A stretch of 64,000 bases of DNA. It comes from Gordius sp. MW1 (taxonomy: Eukaryota; Nematomorpha; Gordioida; Gordea; Gordiidae). The DNA lies in the NCBI GenBank assembly GCA_964036665.1, contig OZ038530.1, positions 21,846,001-21,910,000 of the forward strand, read 5' to 3'. The position numbers and the translations under genes were made by a program. Each line of letters opens with the position of its first letter. The first letter of the stretch is position 1. Below the pieces are notes generated by a model. It saw only the letters and a program-made list of their open reading frames with translations, was not told the origin of the DNA and did no database searches. This document shows positions 22,729-33,640 of the stretch, in pieces.

Positions 22729-24483
22729 CAAAGATGTTAAGTAACTAGTTACTTGTAACTAGTTCCTGGAACTAGTTCCTTTTCTTCAGTAAAGTAACTG
22801 TAACCAGTTACTTTTACTTCAGGGTAACTGTAACTGTAGTTAGTTACATTATTTCAGTAACTGTGTCACTAAAGTTACAGTTACTTTTTATAAATTAGAA
22901 TTTTTTTAATTAATTATTCAAATTACACGTCTAATTTGTGTACTTAACTTTAATTTAAATTTCCTTCATTATATAAAATATTATTTTAGTACAAATTTGT
23001 ATTCCAAAAATTTAAAGAAGTGACACAACAGGTAAAAATGTAATGAACATTTAATGAATTTTAATTGGTTATCTCTTATCAATTGTTTTCTTTCTATATA
23101 TGTGCAAAATAAATTTTTATCAACTTAAAATATCCTATGATTTTGGCCCAACCTCTAAATTTAAATTTTGAAAGCCATTTGATAAATTACTTTAGTACAA
23201 TATTAATGAATGTTATTGAAATAATAATATATTTTAATGGATGTTATTTAAGTGCTTAGTAAATAAACTTAACAATGCTCAGTTATAAATATAAAATGCT
23301 CAGTAATTTTAAAAAAAATGCTCAGTAATTTCAATTAATTATACTCAATATTAATCTATTTAACCTTAATATTTTATAAAAATAAAGTTAAATTGAGTTT
23401 GTTGAAATTAAAATAGTTTTTTATTCTGGCTATATTAAACAGATTGGAGACCTGATTGTTAAATTTTTATCAATTAAAAGGTATCTTAGTGTCCTGAATT
23501 TTTTCCTCCCTTATGGCAAATTAGAAAAGGTGTGAAAAGTAATGACCATCTTTCCCATTCTAAAATGCTCTGTCTCTTCCTTCTTAAATTTTACTATTCT
23601 TGTGTTTATAATGTATTTATTTGCAAATTTATTGAGAGTTATCAATCTTAAACTTTATAAAGGCAAAATATAAAATTTTTATTTGAATATAATTACAAAA
23701 TAATTATTAACAATTCAAAATGGAAAATAGACAAATTCTGCTGGATACAACTTTCACTTTAAAAACCTAGCATTAATTAAAGAGATTAATAAAAGGTACA
23801 AAGCTATGCATGTTAAATTTAAAATATTATAGATTTCCCGCTCTATATAGTTTGGATAATTTGGTTGCAACGATCCTCCATCCAATTTTTTAAACAAGTT
23901 AGCCGTGGATCCGTCTTGAGAAAAATAAGAGAATTAAAGAAGACACCTTAAATTATATTAATTCATTGATCCCTAACCAGGAGGAAAGACAGGACCTAGA
24001 GGAACCAAATACGTTGGATTTTTTTAATCTTTCAAAATCGAAAAGTATCCAAGAGTGCATTCACACATTTATAATAATAGTGATTTGTTAATATATAATA
24101 ATTTCCCTAAATTGAAGAAATCTTTCATTAAATTTAATGTACCCCTACCATCTAGCGCCCCCGTCGAGCGTCTTTTTAGTCTTGGTACATTAATTTTCAG
24201 TGAAAAGCGAACTAGCTTATTAGGTGACAATATAGAAAATAACGTATTATTGAAATCGAATCATCATTTATTACCTTCTGATTTTTATATAAATGTTTAA
24301 ATAAATAATATCAAAAAACATTGTTTTTTGTAACTTTAGGTGTAACTAGTTCCATCAGGTAAGTAACTGGAACTGTAATCAGTTACATTTGAAAATTTGT
24401 AATTGTAACTGTAATTAGTTACATTTTTTGTGAAAGTAACTGTAACTTAACTAGTTACTGTGGTAAAGTAACTTACAGCTCTG
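22729..24483 (+). mobile_element. hAT element, 1755 bases, with 8-base target duplication
   Basis: Ends are imperfect inverted repeats: CAAAGATGTTAAGTAACT on the left and CAGAGCTGTAAGTTACT read from the right. Identical 8-base duplications ATAATATC flank it at 22721-22728 and 24484-24491. Both ends (22735-22890 and 24335-24480) are packed with GTAACTAGTTAC and GTAACTGTAACT motifs, which look like subterminal transposase-binding repeats. Inside is a broken transposase. The intact duplication argues for a fairly recent insertion. Confidence 0.9.
23900..24297 (+). pseudogene. hAT transposase, C-terminal dimerisation region
   Basis: The last 81 codons read in frame to a stop at 24298 and contain LKKSFIKFNVPLPSSAPVER, LFSLGTLIFSEKRTSLLGDN and IENNVLLKSN, the conserved hAT C-terminal dimerisation motif. 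Further upstream only fragments of the acidic linker (QEERQDLEEPNTLDFF in another frame near 23985) are seen; the catalytic domain is missing. It was probably mobilised in trans. Confidence 0.85.
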
Positions 24484-24491
24484 ATAATATC

Positions 24492-25604
24492 TAATGTAAT
24501 CAAAGAATGTATAACTTAAATTTATTAGGAGCTATGAAAATCTGTAAACGCATAAAAAACGTATGTGAGTACCATAATAAATTTTTAACTAACATTTGCA
24601 GTCCTCCTTAACATTTATCTTAACGAAATAAAGCAATATTAATGGGGGGGGGGCCAATATGACCTAAGAGTCCACAGTTGCTATTCATTTTGTAAATTAT
24701 AGCTCAAAAATGCACAAATTTAAGGTGACGTCAGTTTTTGAGCCACAGAAAGATTACGATCTCCGCACTTAGTTATTTGTCGTTTGATATTGATACGTAA
24801 AGGGTTCAAATTTAAAATTCTTTTCAGTTAATTGTTTATCGATATTATTTGATCAAGCTTGCTCAAATGGTTCATAAAATTAGATATCATTATTGTGTTA
24901 GTAATTGACTATGTAATGTCTTCTAAATTTTAAAGGATTTAGTAACTTTGCCTTAGGCGTATTTAGTTCCAATTCGTAAATCCCTTATTAAATAGTTCCT
25001 TAGCATAACAGTTGACATTTTAAATACTAAGATTGTGTAAGTTTTAATTCAGGTTATAAAAGCAATTTTTATTCGTAAATACAAAATTATGCCCACTCGA
25101 AATCTATTTTTTAACACTCTTTTATGACCTTTGTGTTTTAAAATGCCTGAACATATTAATTAATTAATCTATATTGCACAAAAAGCATTATATTATAACT
25201 TTAGACTAAGCCATTATCTCTTGTGCGAAGCGCATATTTACCATTATTACTACTAATTGACATGTTTATTATTTTTAATTGAATAAAAGTTACTACTAAG
25301 ATACAATAACAATATATTAATTATACGAAATACAATAAATATAGAGAAATAATTAAAGAAATGGTAATAAATCAAGAACTTTTGTTAATTATCATTGCGC
25401 TATGCATTATAATAGCAAATTAAATATATATCATTTACATATTTATAGTGATGCCTTTTTTCCGATTTATAAAAGTACAATGTTTTATTATAAAAAAACT
25501 AGTTTGAATTAATTAATATTAATAAAGTATGTTATTCAATTAGCTTTATGTCCATCGAAGTGATCCAGAAATAATTGCATTAATCTAAATTTATAACAAA
25601 TAAT
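24492..25604. other. No gene seen
   Basis: AT-rich; one G-run near 24643. A further 3' exon of the minus-strand gene at 25.6-26.5 kb could be here, but I could not identify one. Confidence 0.4.
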
Positions 25605-26488
25605 TTAACACGATTTAAAACATGCAAAATTGATAAAATTTAGATAAATAAAATTAAAACTAATTTTACCACAATTGTAATTTATGTCGAAAGCGTATTT
25701 AGAGCCAAATATCACTTTAAACCCTCTAAAAGACATTATCCATTTGGCATCAAAGTAATGGTCGTTAATATCCTTGCCATGCAAAGTTTGGTGAAAGTGG
25801 ACACCGGTTTTGCGTTGGTTAAAAGTGTAGGTTCCCTAAACAACCATAATTTACAGAGTAGAAATTAAGTTTTTATAAACATTGTATAAGAGACAAAATT
25901 TAAGATTTTTATACCGGGGGCTTAAAATGAGCACATTGCGAATAGATATCGCCCAATAAACAAACCTCGCACTTTTCGTTCGGAACCGATTCAATGATGA
26001 GCTGAAATTTTAAGGGCATTTAATTTAAGGGGTAATTATAAGAATTTTATACCCCGTGATCTGCAATAATTGTAAGGTTACGTTCAAAAAATGCCCAATC
26101 CAATAAGTCCTGAGTCGTAAAGTCTGTCACGTGTGGTTCCTTAAAAATTTCAGAGGCATCGATATGTATAAGCGTTTTTCCTTTAAATCTCTTTAAAATC
26201 ACTCTGGATGTTGAACAAACATTTCGCGTATCTAATATTCAAAAAAATTAACAACTCCTAATCCTTACGGTTTGTGTTTCAATTCTTCGTCTATATCTGC
26301 AAATATGAATCCTGCATTAACTTTCATATCCTCAAAATCAGAACATATGTCGACGGACCCTAAAACCATATATAAGTTTAGCACTTAAAAATTAAGATTA
26401 AATTACCATTTGGAGTTTGGATAGTAGAGGCCATTTTTCCCCTGCTAATCATTCCCATAATAACAATAGTAATGAATAAAGTTTGCAT
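25605..26488 (-). CDS. Unrecognised secreted protein, five exons
   Basis: Five minus-strand exons join with matching phases and GT/AG borders: 26407-26488, 26269-26359, 26053-26203, 25915-26001, 25605-25835; introns are 47, 65, 51 and 79 bases. The product, about 218 residues, opens with a signal peptide (MQTLFITIVIMGMIS). Recognisable pieces: SVDICSDFEDMKVNAGFIFA, KRFKGKTLIHIDASEIF, DLLDWAFFERNLTIIADHG, VPNEKCEVCLLGDIYSQCAH, FNQRKTGVHFHQTLHGKDIN, RGFKVIFGSKYAFDINYNCG. Five cysteines lie before residue 200, suggesting a folded extracellular domain. I recognise no family. A GT after TGTG at 25669 may be another donor, in which case the last 20 residues would be replaced by an unseen exon. No gene nearby helps with function. 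Confidence 0.6.
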
Positions 26489-27633
26489 AACGTGGACCAA
26501 GTTTAAACTATTGAACATACTTTTTACTTAGCCTCTTATATATGTACAAAAATTGATTCCTGATTGACAGCCTAAAAAAATTAAAAAATTTTAGGGATTT
26601 AAATATATACTTCATGAAACTGTTATTTAAAATAACCAATATATCGTGAAAGGAGCTAAAAAGAAAGTAGAACACATGTGATTAAACAAACCAAGAACCT
26701 TGAGTGAAAAAAACTCTATAGTAAGTAAAACGATATTCCAATTTTAAAATTAAATGGGTCATAATATTTATTACACTTCCCCACCTGCTATGTTTGGCAC
26801 CTAGGCCCATCGCTATGTTAAAATTAAAGATGCCGATTCGATTATTTATTTTTAAAAATATGATTGTTAAAATGCTCACATTATAACTTTGATATAAACA
26901 TATAAATTATCTTAAATCAAAAAATCTTGGCGGAATAAAACTTTAAATTTTCATTATAATATTCATTTTTATAAAGACTTGGTTATTTATAGAACTTTAA
27001 AGATTATTGATCATGATGGAACAAACTAAATTGCAGGCTCAAAATATTTGTTCTCCAAACTTTAAAGCAATAATATTACATTTTATATAAATAGGACATA
27101 GTTGGAAAACATAATAAAGCCGTAAAAATTATCTATTTTTGGATGTGTATTTTAAATTAAAACCCATTAGATGCACAATTACAAACATATCGGCTGGTGA
27201 ATTATTTGATATCAGTTATTTTTGATGCTTTACCAATATATTGTCGTCACATCAAGAGTCCCTTTTTTATACATATTAAAAAATAACAATCATCTAATAA
27301 ATATGCCAATACTTGCGAAAATCTCACATTAAGAAGTAGTAATTTGATATAAACAGGCCTGCATTTAAAACTTAAAGAAAAAGAAAAAAATTTTGAAATG
27401 TGAATTTGAAAAGACTTTTTTGAAATATAACTTTAAAACATTCCTTTAGGTGGATCTGGTCCCAGTGATCTAAAAAATGTATAAAATAAAAAATGATCAA
27501 TTTAAAATGCATAGATTGCACAGCTAAAGTAAATTTTGTTTACCTATTTAATTTCTCAATGCCTCTTTTATGTTTTATGAAGGTATAAAAATGTATTGGG
27601 TCATTTAAACTTAGTAACCATTCAATATAAATA
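26489..27633. other. No gene seen
   Basis: AT-rich intergenic DNA between the secreted-protein gene and composite repeat copy 2. Nothing recognisable. Confidence 0.4.
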
Positions 27634-27909
27634 AACTCGGGCCTTCGGCCCTCGTGGGAAGGGGGAGAAGGGAAGGGAAGAGGGGAAGGGCAGGGGGGAC
27701 GACTCATCTGTACTTCGTATAAATGTATCATTATGCTATGCAATTTATGGGCGAGAAAGATGGGAAGGGGCGAGAATGCCCATAGGGGGGTATTAAATGC
27801 CTAATGATTAATTAATTATTTATACAAATTTTCCATTATAGACAAAATGTAATAAAGGCAAAATGTAATATAGGCAAGGGTTAGGGTTAGATTTAGTGTT
27901 TGCATCTAG

Positions 27910-28227
27910 TTGCGTATTACATTAGTTTTTGTGGCCTTTAGTGATTATGGGTCTAACAAACATTATATTATAAAACAACACAATGTTAAGAATTTGCAGA
28001 ATTGTTGGGAGAAATTTTTTGTTGAATTTGAACAATTTTTAATTAAAAAAATCAAAAATTTGGCCAATGGTCACTTTTTCTCTATTGGTCAGTACCAACA
28101 GATACTCTATAAGTCAATGATAGCCAAAAAAACGGAAAAAAAAATTTTAATGCTCACTTTGGCCAATGGTCATTTTTTTCCATTGGTCAGCAGCCAGCAC
28201 ACGGTAAAAGTGGATATATATTCATAA
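27910..28227 (+). other. Small open frame in the composite repeat's conserved block
   Basis: A 105-codon frame starts MRITLVFVAFSDYGSNKHYI, continues NCWEKFFVEFEQFLIKKIK and runs into the satellite. Nearly the same frame (79-81 codons) is present in copies at 53375-53614 and 59983-60228 (both minus). Conservation could be a plain effect of recent copying, and the C-terminal half is satellite translation, so I do not claim a protein. Confidence 0.3.
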
Positions 28228-29030
28228 GAGTAAAAAAAACGAAAAAAAAATTTTCGAATCACATTTTGGCCAATGGTCATTTTTCCATTGGTCAGCAGCC
28301 AGGACACGGTAAAAGTGGATATAAATTCATAATAGTCAAAAAAAACGAAAAAAAAGTTTTCGAATCACATTTTGGCCAATGGTCATTTTATTCCATTGGT
28401 CAGCAGCCAGCGGACGGCCAAAAAGTCATAATAGCAATGGTAGGAACAGGAACAATCATAATAGTCAAAAAAAAACGAAAAAAATAATTTCGATTCACAT
28501 TTCGGCCAATGGTCATTTTTTCAATCGGTCAGGAGCCAGCGGACGGCCAAAAAGTCATAATAGCAATGGTAGTAACAGGAACAATCATAATAGTCAAAAA
28601 AAAACGAAAAAATAAACTCGGATTCACATTTTGGCCAATGGTCATTTTTTTCATTGGTCAGCAGCCAACGGACGGCCAAAAAGTCTTATTATCAATGATA
28701 GTAACAAGAACAATCATAAGAGTCAAAAAAACTCCGGGATTCTAACCCAAAAACTAGTTAAATTGCATAGCAATTAAAAGTAAACAACTTTTATTTATGT
28801 TTATTATATAACATTGGTCAGCAGCCAGCGGACGGCCAAAAAGTCATAATAGCAATGGTAAAACAGGAACAATCATAATAGTCAAAAAAAACGAAAAAAA
28901 TAATTTCGATTCACATTTTGGCCAATGGTCATTTTTTTCATTGGTCAGCCGCCACGGCCAAAAATTCTTATTATCAATGATAGTAACAAGAACAATCATA
29001 AGAGTCAAAAAAAACTCCGGGATTCTAACC
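28057..29030 (+). repeat. Composite repeat copy 2, satellite array
   Basis: About six units with GGCCAATGGTCATTTTTTCC and ATTGGTCAGCAGCCAG, then a block of AACTAGTTAAATTGCATAGC (28755-28815), then about two more units to 29030. The first units carry CACGGTAAAAGTGGATATAA; the later ones GGACGGCCAAAAAGTC. The same unit order, inverted, is found in the minus-strand copies. Confidence 0.92.
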
Positions 29031-29174
29031 CCAAAACTAGTTAAATTGCATAGCAATTAAAAAGTAAACAACTTTTATTTATGTTTATTATATAACTAGT
29101 TAAATTGCATAGCATTAAAAATAAACAACTTTTATCTATGTTTAATATATAACAAAAATAATTAAATTGCATAG

Positions 29175-31279
29175 CAATTCGGTTCTTTTAAAAAATCCTC
29201 AGTAGGTTCTGGTTTAGACGGCTTCCGTGCTTCACATTTAATAGAATTAACAAGACCTCACATTGACAGGTCTGGCCACTTCACATTTACCCTAGCAACC
29301 TTCCTTAACCAGGTTATTAAAGGCTTAGTACCTGACGCGATCTCTCGCTATTTTTTGGGGGCCACCTTAATATCTCTTACCAAACCTGATGGTGGCCTTC
29401 GTCCAATTGCCATGGGTTCAATTTTTAGACGCATATGCTGCAAACTTATCATTGCACGAGTAAAATCCGACATTGCAGATCAATTAGCTCCTATCCAACA
29501 AGGTTTCGGAACCAAGGGTGGTTGTGAAATCGCCTCTCACGCTGTTCGCATAGCCCTAGCCCATCCCGACCATTCGATCCTAGCTAAGATTGACTTCAAA
29601 AACGCATTTAACACGATCTACAGGTCACACTTCTTAACCGAGGCTTACAAATCTCTTCCCGAGTACTCCATTTTCCTTAACGCGTGCTACGCTCCTACTT
29701 CCATGCTCAACTTTAATTCCAAAATAATTGCATCGAGTGACGGCATTCAACAAGGAGACCCGCTAGGCCCCCTACTATTCTGCCTAGGTATAAAGTCCCT
29801 GACTGAAGACCTAGCCTCTAAATATAATCTATCACTCAACTTGTGGTACCTAGACGATGGTACCATCAAGGGAAATGCCGAAGACGTCAAAGAAGCCCTC
29901 TCTTATCTAGAAGTCGAGGCTTCAAAAATTGGTCTCCATCTAAATCATAGCAAGACCGAGGTTTGCAAAAACAATACTGACTCTTTAAGCCTAGACCCAT
30001 ACTTTGACGCTTTCAAACATATTCACCCTAACGAATTAACGCACTTAGGATCTCCCGTAGGTGGCTCACACCCTTGTAATAAGTCATTAACAGAGACAAT
30101 ACAAAAACTAGTAGAAATCAAACCCCTCCTTTCTTACTTGCCAGCCCACCAGGCTTTCTTTTTAATTAAAAACTGCTATTCTTTACCTAAGATAAATCAT
30201 ATCTTCAGGTCATCCACCTCATTTTTAAATCCTAATGCTCTATCTATATTCGACCAAAAACTCAAAGGTGTAGTCGAGGAAATCACAAACCTTTCTTTTA
30301 CAGGGTCCCAATGGAAACAAGCGTGTCTCCCCACAAAATATGGTGGTTTGGGCCTGAGATCACCCCCTCTAGTAGCTTTGTCGGCCTTCATCTCGAGCCG
30401 ACTTTCAGCCAAACCAATCATCGACAAAATAATCGATCAACCAGATCCCTTTACACAAATCGCTCTCGACATGTGGAGCTCTTTGTCCGACCCTAACACT
30501 CCATTCCCTACCATAAACTCTCAAAAAAGTTGGAACACTCCTCTCTATACGACCATGCCCTTAAAACTCTTATATCGGGCGCTTCGTTGGAGGAGTTACC
30601 AGCTTTAAGAAGTTTTGCATCAAGGTCCGGCCACGAGTGGTTGGAGGCCATCCCAAGTCGGACCCATGACCTTCAACTCTCCAACAACGAGTTCAGGATC
30701 GCAACAGGGCTCCGCCTAGGTTGTGATATAGTTGCCCCCCATCAATGCAACTTATGTGGCTCATCTGTAGGTACAAAAGGTCATCACGGCCTACATTGCA
30801 AATTTAATAAGGCCAGATTTTTACGTCACACATCTGTTAATGCTCTTCTACAGAAGACATTCAATAAGGCTGGCTTTCCCTCCCAATTGGAGCCTAATGG
30901 TCTTTGCCTTAGCGACAAGAAGAGACCCGATGGACAGACCCTCATCCCATGGGCAAAAGGGCTATGCCTAGCATGGGACTACACTTGTCCGGATGCCTTT
31001 GCACCCTCAAACCATAACAAAGACCCCCTTATCGATTCTGAAAGAATAAAGTCAGCTAAATACGCAGAACTTAATTCCTCACTCCTTTTCTGCCCTATAG
31101 TGACCACTACCCTTACAACAATAGGGCCTAAAACCCAAGCCCTCCTGAAAGAATTGGGGCGCCGTATAGCTGCCAATACCCTTGACAAAAGGGAAACTTT
31201 TTTTTTAAAACAAAAAATCGGAATTATAATTTGTCATTTCAACGCGATCGCAATTTTTGAATGTTTACCTCGCATATAA
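29175..31279 (+). pseudogene. LINE polyprotein: reverse transcriptase plus restriction-like endonuclease, one frameshift
   Basis: The frame is open from 29175 (inside the host repeat) to 30608 and resumes in another frame at about 30535-31279. Reverse transcriptase: GSGLDGFRASHL; LTKPDGGLRPIAM; IQQGFGTKGGCEIASH; motif A LAKIDFKNAFNT; motif B SSDGIQQGDPLGPLLFC; motif C LWYLDDGTIKG; GLHLNHSKTEV. Thumb region: ACLPTKYGGLGLRSP. After the frame change: GHEWLEAIPSR, the knuckle CNLCGSSVGTKGHHGLHC, RPDG...WDYT (PD-X15-D, as in a PD-(D/E)XK nuclease) and the basic RIKSAKY. A finger-type CCHC plus PD...D after the RT is known from site-specific, R2-like LINEs. Only the 5' truncation and one frameshift near 30540-30600 are seen, so the copy is recent. 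Confidence 0.88.
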
Positions 31280-31335
31280 TTTTTATAGTATATATAGTTT
31301 CATTTAATAAAAGATATCATTAAAAAAAAAAAAAA
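29180..31335 (+). mobile_element. Young 5'-truncated LINE (RLE-type) inserted in composite repeat
   Basis: The element begins within the reverse-transcriptase reading frame and ends with a poly-A run (31321-31335). Left flank ends GCATAGCAATT, right flank continues ATTAAAAGTAAACAAC, exactly the junction of the repeat unit TTGCATAGCAATTAAAAGTA seen at 28770 and 31395. The target was therefore the composite repeat, with at most a 4-base AATT duplication. Confidence 0.85.
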
Positions 31336-31619
31336 ATTAAAAGTAAACAACTTTTATTTATGTTTATTATATAACTAGTTAAATTGCATAGCAATTAAAA
31401 GTAAACAACTTTTATTTATGTTTATTATATAATAGATAATTTAACAAATCTTATATATAACACACCGAGGGAGATAGAGATGAGGGGTGGGGCACCTCTT
31501 ATGCATTAATTTAAAAAATAACACAGCGAGGGAGATAGAGATGAGGAGTGGGGCACCTCTTTCTCATGCATTAATTTAAAAAATCGATAACCTAATATAC
31601 CCAATGCAAATAGATAGGG

Positions 31620-31682
31620 ATGGACGGACGGACGGACGGACAGACGGACGGACGGATGGACGGACGGACGGACGGACGGACA
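31620..31682 (+). repeat. (GGAC)n microsatellite in composite repeat
   Basis: About 14 GGAC units with a few GGAT/AGAC variants. It is part of the composite repeat: reversed, shorter versions (GTCCGTCCG) are at 40978-41008, 52195-52212 and 53929-53941, so its length varies between copies. Confidence 0.95.
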
Positions 31683-31718
31683 ACAAAAAACGAGCCCATA
31701 AATTGCATAGCAATTAAT

Positions 31719-32615
31719 AACATCGAATAAATATCGCGCCTGATCAGCGCAATAATAAAGTCCGGTAAATTTTATCAATTTAATGTCCAAATAATATATA
31801 ATCCAATATAATAAACCGTCGGAGTTCAGGTTCACAAATCAAAATATATTTGAGATTAAACTTTGTAGAAAGCGATAATGTTTTGAGGTCAAAACGGTAA
31901 ATCATCAAATAATGAGAAAAACATATAACGTTCTTTTAGTTTTTAGGAACGAATATATGAAGTTTTAATTGTGATTTCTAAAATAATATGATTATTACTT
32001 AGACTAAATCATAATTTATTAATCAGAATTAACACCTTTGACAAAGACAGCTTATGTATCTTACTTCAGGTACTTTTTGTCAATTTACCTTCCCTCTCCC
32101 TACTTAACGTTTAAGATCACATTTAAAATTGGCAACGAGAAAAATTACACGAGTTAGGGCTTGTCTTAATATCGGATTTAAATTCAAATCGCGCGACTTT
32201 ATCTTTGCTCTAAATATCCGATTCAATTTCATGGGTCAAACTCGGTTGTAATATTGGTAATATTTTGTTTTATTGCATCTTACAAATTCGCTGTTTTGTT
32301 ATGCGTCTAAAATGTAAATCTGCTGTGAATTCGAAGTTAAGCCTGGTGGTGTGGAAAACCTTAGGTCAGGTGGACCTCAGGTCAACCTGAGGTGAGGTTT
32401 ATGTTAAGGTTGATTGACAACCTGAGGTTGTTAATCAATCTCGAACCTAACCTTAAGGTGAGGTTTGAGGTTTATAAGGACCTCAAGGTTTTTTATATAA
32501 AAAAACCTTAAAGCCTCAGGTCCACCTTGAGGTCACCTCGAGGTTTCAACAAGTATGCTTCATTTTTTATATCTTAATTTTACGACTAAATTCTAGTCTC
32601 TAACAAAAAATTTTT
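31719..32615. other. No gene; AGGTT/AACCT palindrome-rich block 32335-32560
   Basis: 32335-32560 is a dense series of ACCTCAGGT, ACCTGAGGT and AACCTTAAGG words in both orientations, about 20 in 220 bases. A weaker block of the same kind is at 15275-15400. The rest is AT-rich with nothing seen. Confidence 0.6.
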
Positions 32616-33640
32616 AATTGCTATGCAATTTATGGGCTCGTTTTTGGGGCCAGCTTTATGACCTGGATGTGTCGGGTTCAAGCCAGGGAGGGGACGAATT
32701 TTTTTCTAATTTTTTTAAATTAAATTAATATTTTGTTCTGGTTAATACCATTGATAATATGAATTTTTGACCGTCCGCTGGCTACTGACCAATGAAAAAA
32801 ATGACCATTGGCCAAATAAATCGTAATTTTTAATTGCTACATGCAATTTATGGTATTTTTTCGTCTTTGAATAGGTTAACATTGATAATTACCATATGCC
32901 CTTTTCTACAAGGGCCCATGCCTATATTGATACGGGTCCCTGTGCCCCTACCAAACCCTATGCCTTTACTAATGTGGGTTGGAATTCCGGAGAGGGCAAA
33001 ATTTTTATTTATTTTTTAAATTAAATTAATATATTGTTCTTGTTAATACCAGTGATACCATGGCTTTTTAGTCGTCCGCTGGCTACTGACCAATGAAAAA
33101 AATGACCATTGGCCAAAATGTGAATCGAAATTTTTTTTTCGTTTTTGAATTGGTTAACATTGATAATTACCCTATGCCATCCCCTACAAGGGCCTATGCC
33201 TATACTGATACGGGTCCCTGTGCCCCTACCAAACCCTATGCCTTTACTAATGTGGTTTCGAATTCCGGAGAGGGCAAAATTTTTATTTATTTTTTAAATT
33301 AAATTAATATATTGTTCTTGTTAATACCCTTGATAATATGACATTTTAACCGTGCCCTGACTATTGACCAATGGAAAAAAATGACCAATGGCCAAATTGT
33401 GAATTGAAATTTTTTTTCCGTTTTTTTGAGTCTTATGATTGTTCCTGTTAATACCATTGATAATATGACTTTTTGCCGTCCGCTGGCTGCTGACCAATGG
33501 AAAAAAATGACCATTGGCCAAAGTGAGCATCAAAAATTTTTCCCCCGTTTTTTTGGCTATCATTGACTTATAGAGTATCTGTTGGTATTGACCAATGGAA
33601 AAAAATGACCATTGGCCAAATTTTATATATAACCTAAAAA
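32616..33640 (-). mobile_element. Composite repeat, copy 3, lacking its left module
   Basis: Starts with AATTGCTATGCAATT (32616-32630) and TATGGGCTCGTTTTT, continues into a duplicated 230-base block (32830-33060 and 33120-33310, with CCCTATGCC, ACAAGGGCCTATGCC and TCCGGAGAGGGC), and then satellite units with TGACCATTGGCCAAA. The end hairpin and the telomere-like block are missing. Confidence 0.8.

Larger units (their letters stand above)
27634..31718 (+). mobile_element. Composite satellite-bearing repeat, copy 2, with nested LINE
   Basis: Order of parts: end hairpin CGGGCCTTCGGCCC (from 27638); GA-rich tract; TATGCAATTTATGGGCGAG; telomere-like GGGTTAGGGTTAG (27880-27892); a conserved 150-base block; satellite array; GGGATTCTAACCC; repeated AACTAGTTAAATTGCATAGC blocks; two ~55-base repeats with GAGGGAGATAGAGATGAGG; a GGAC microsatellite; and the end ACGAGCCCATA plus AATTGCATAGCAATT (31701-31715). 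A LINE (about 29180-31335) interrupts it. Without the LINE the copy is about 1.9 kb. No transposase is encoded. Reverse-oriented copies lie at 32.6, 40.9, 52.2, 53.9 and 59.5 kb. Confidence 0.82.
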
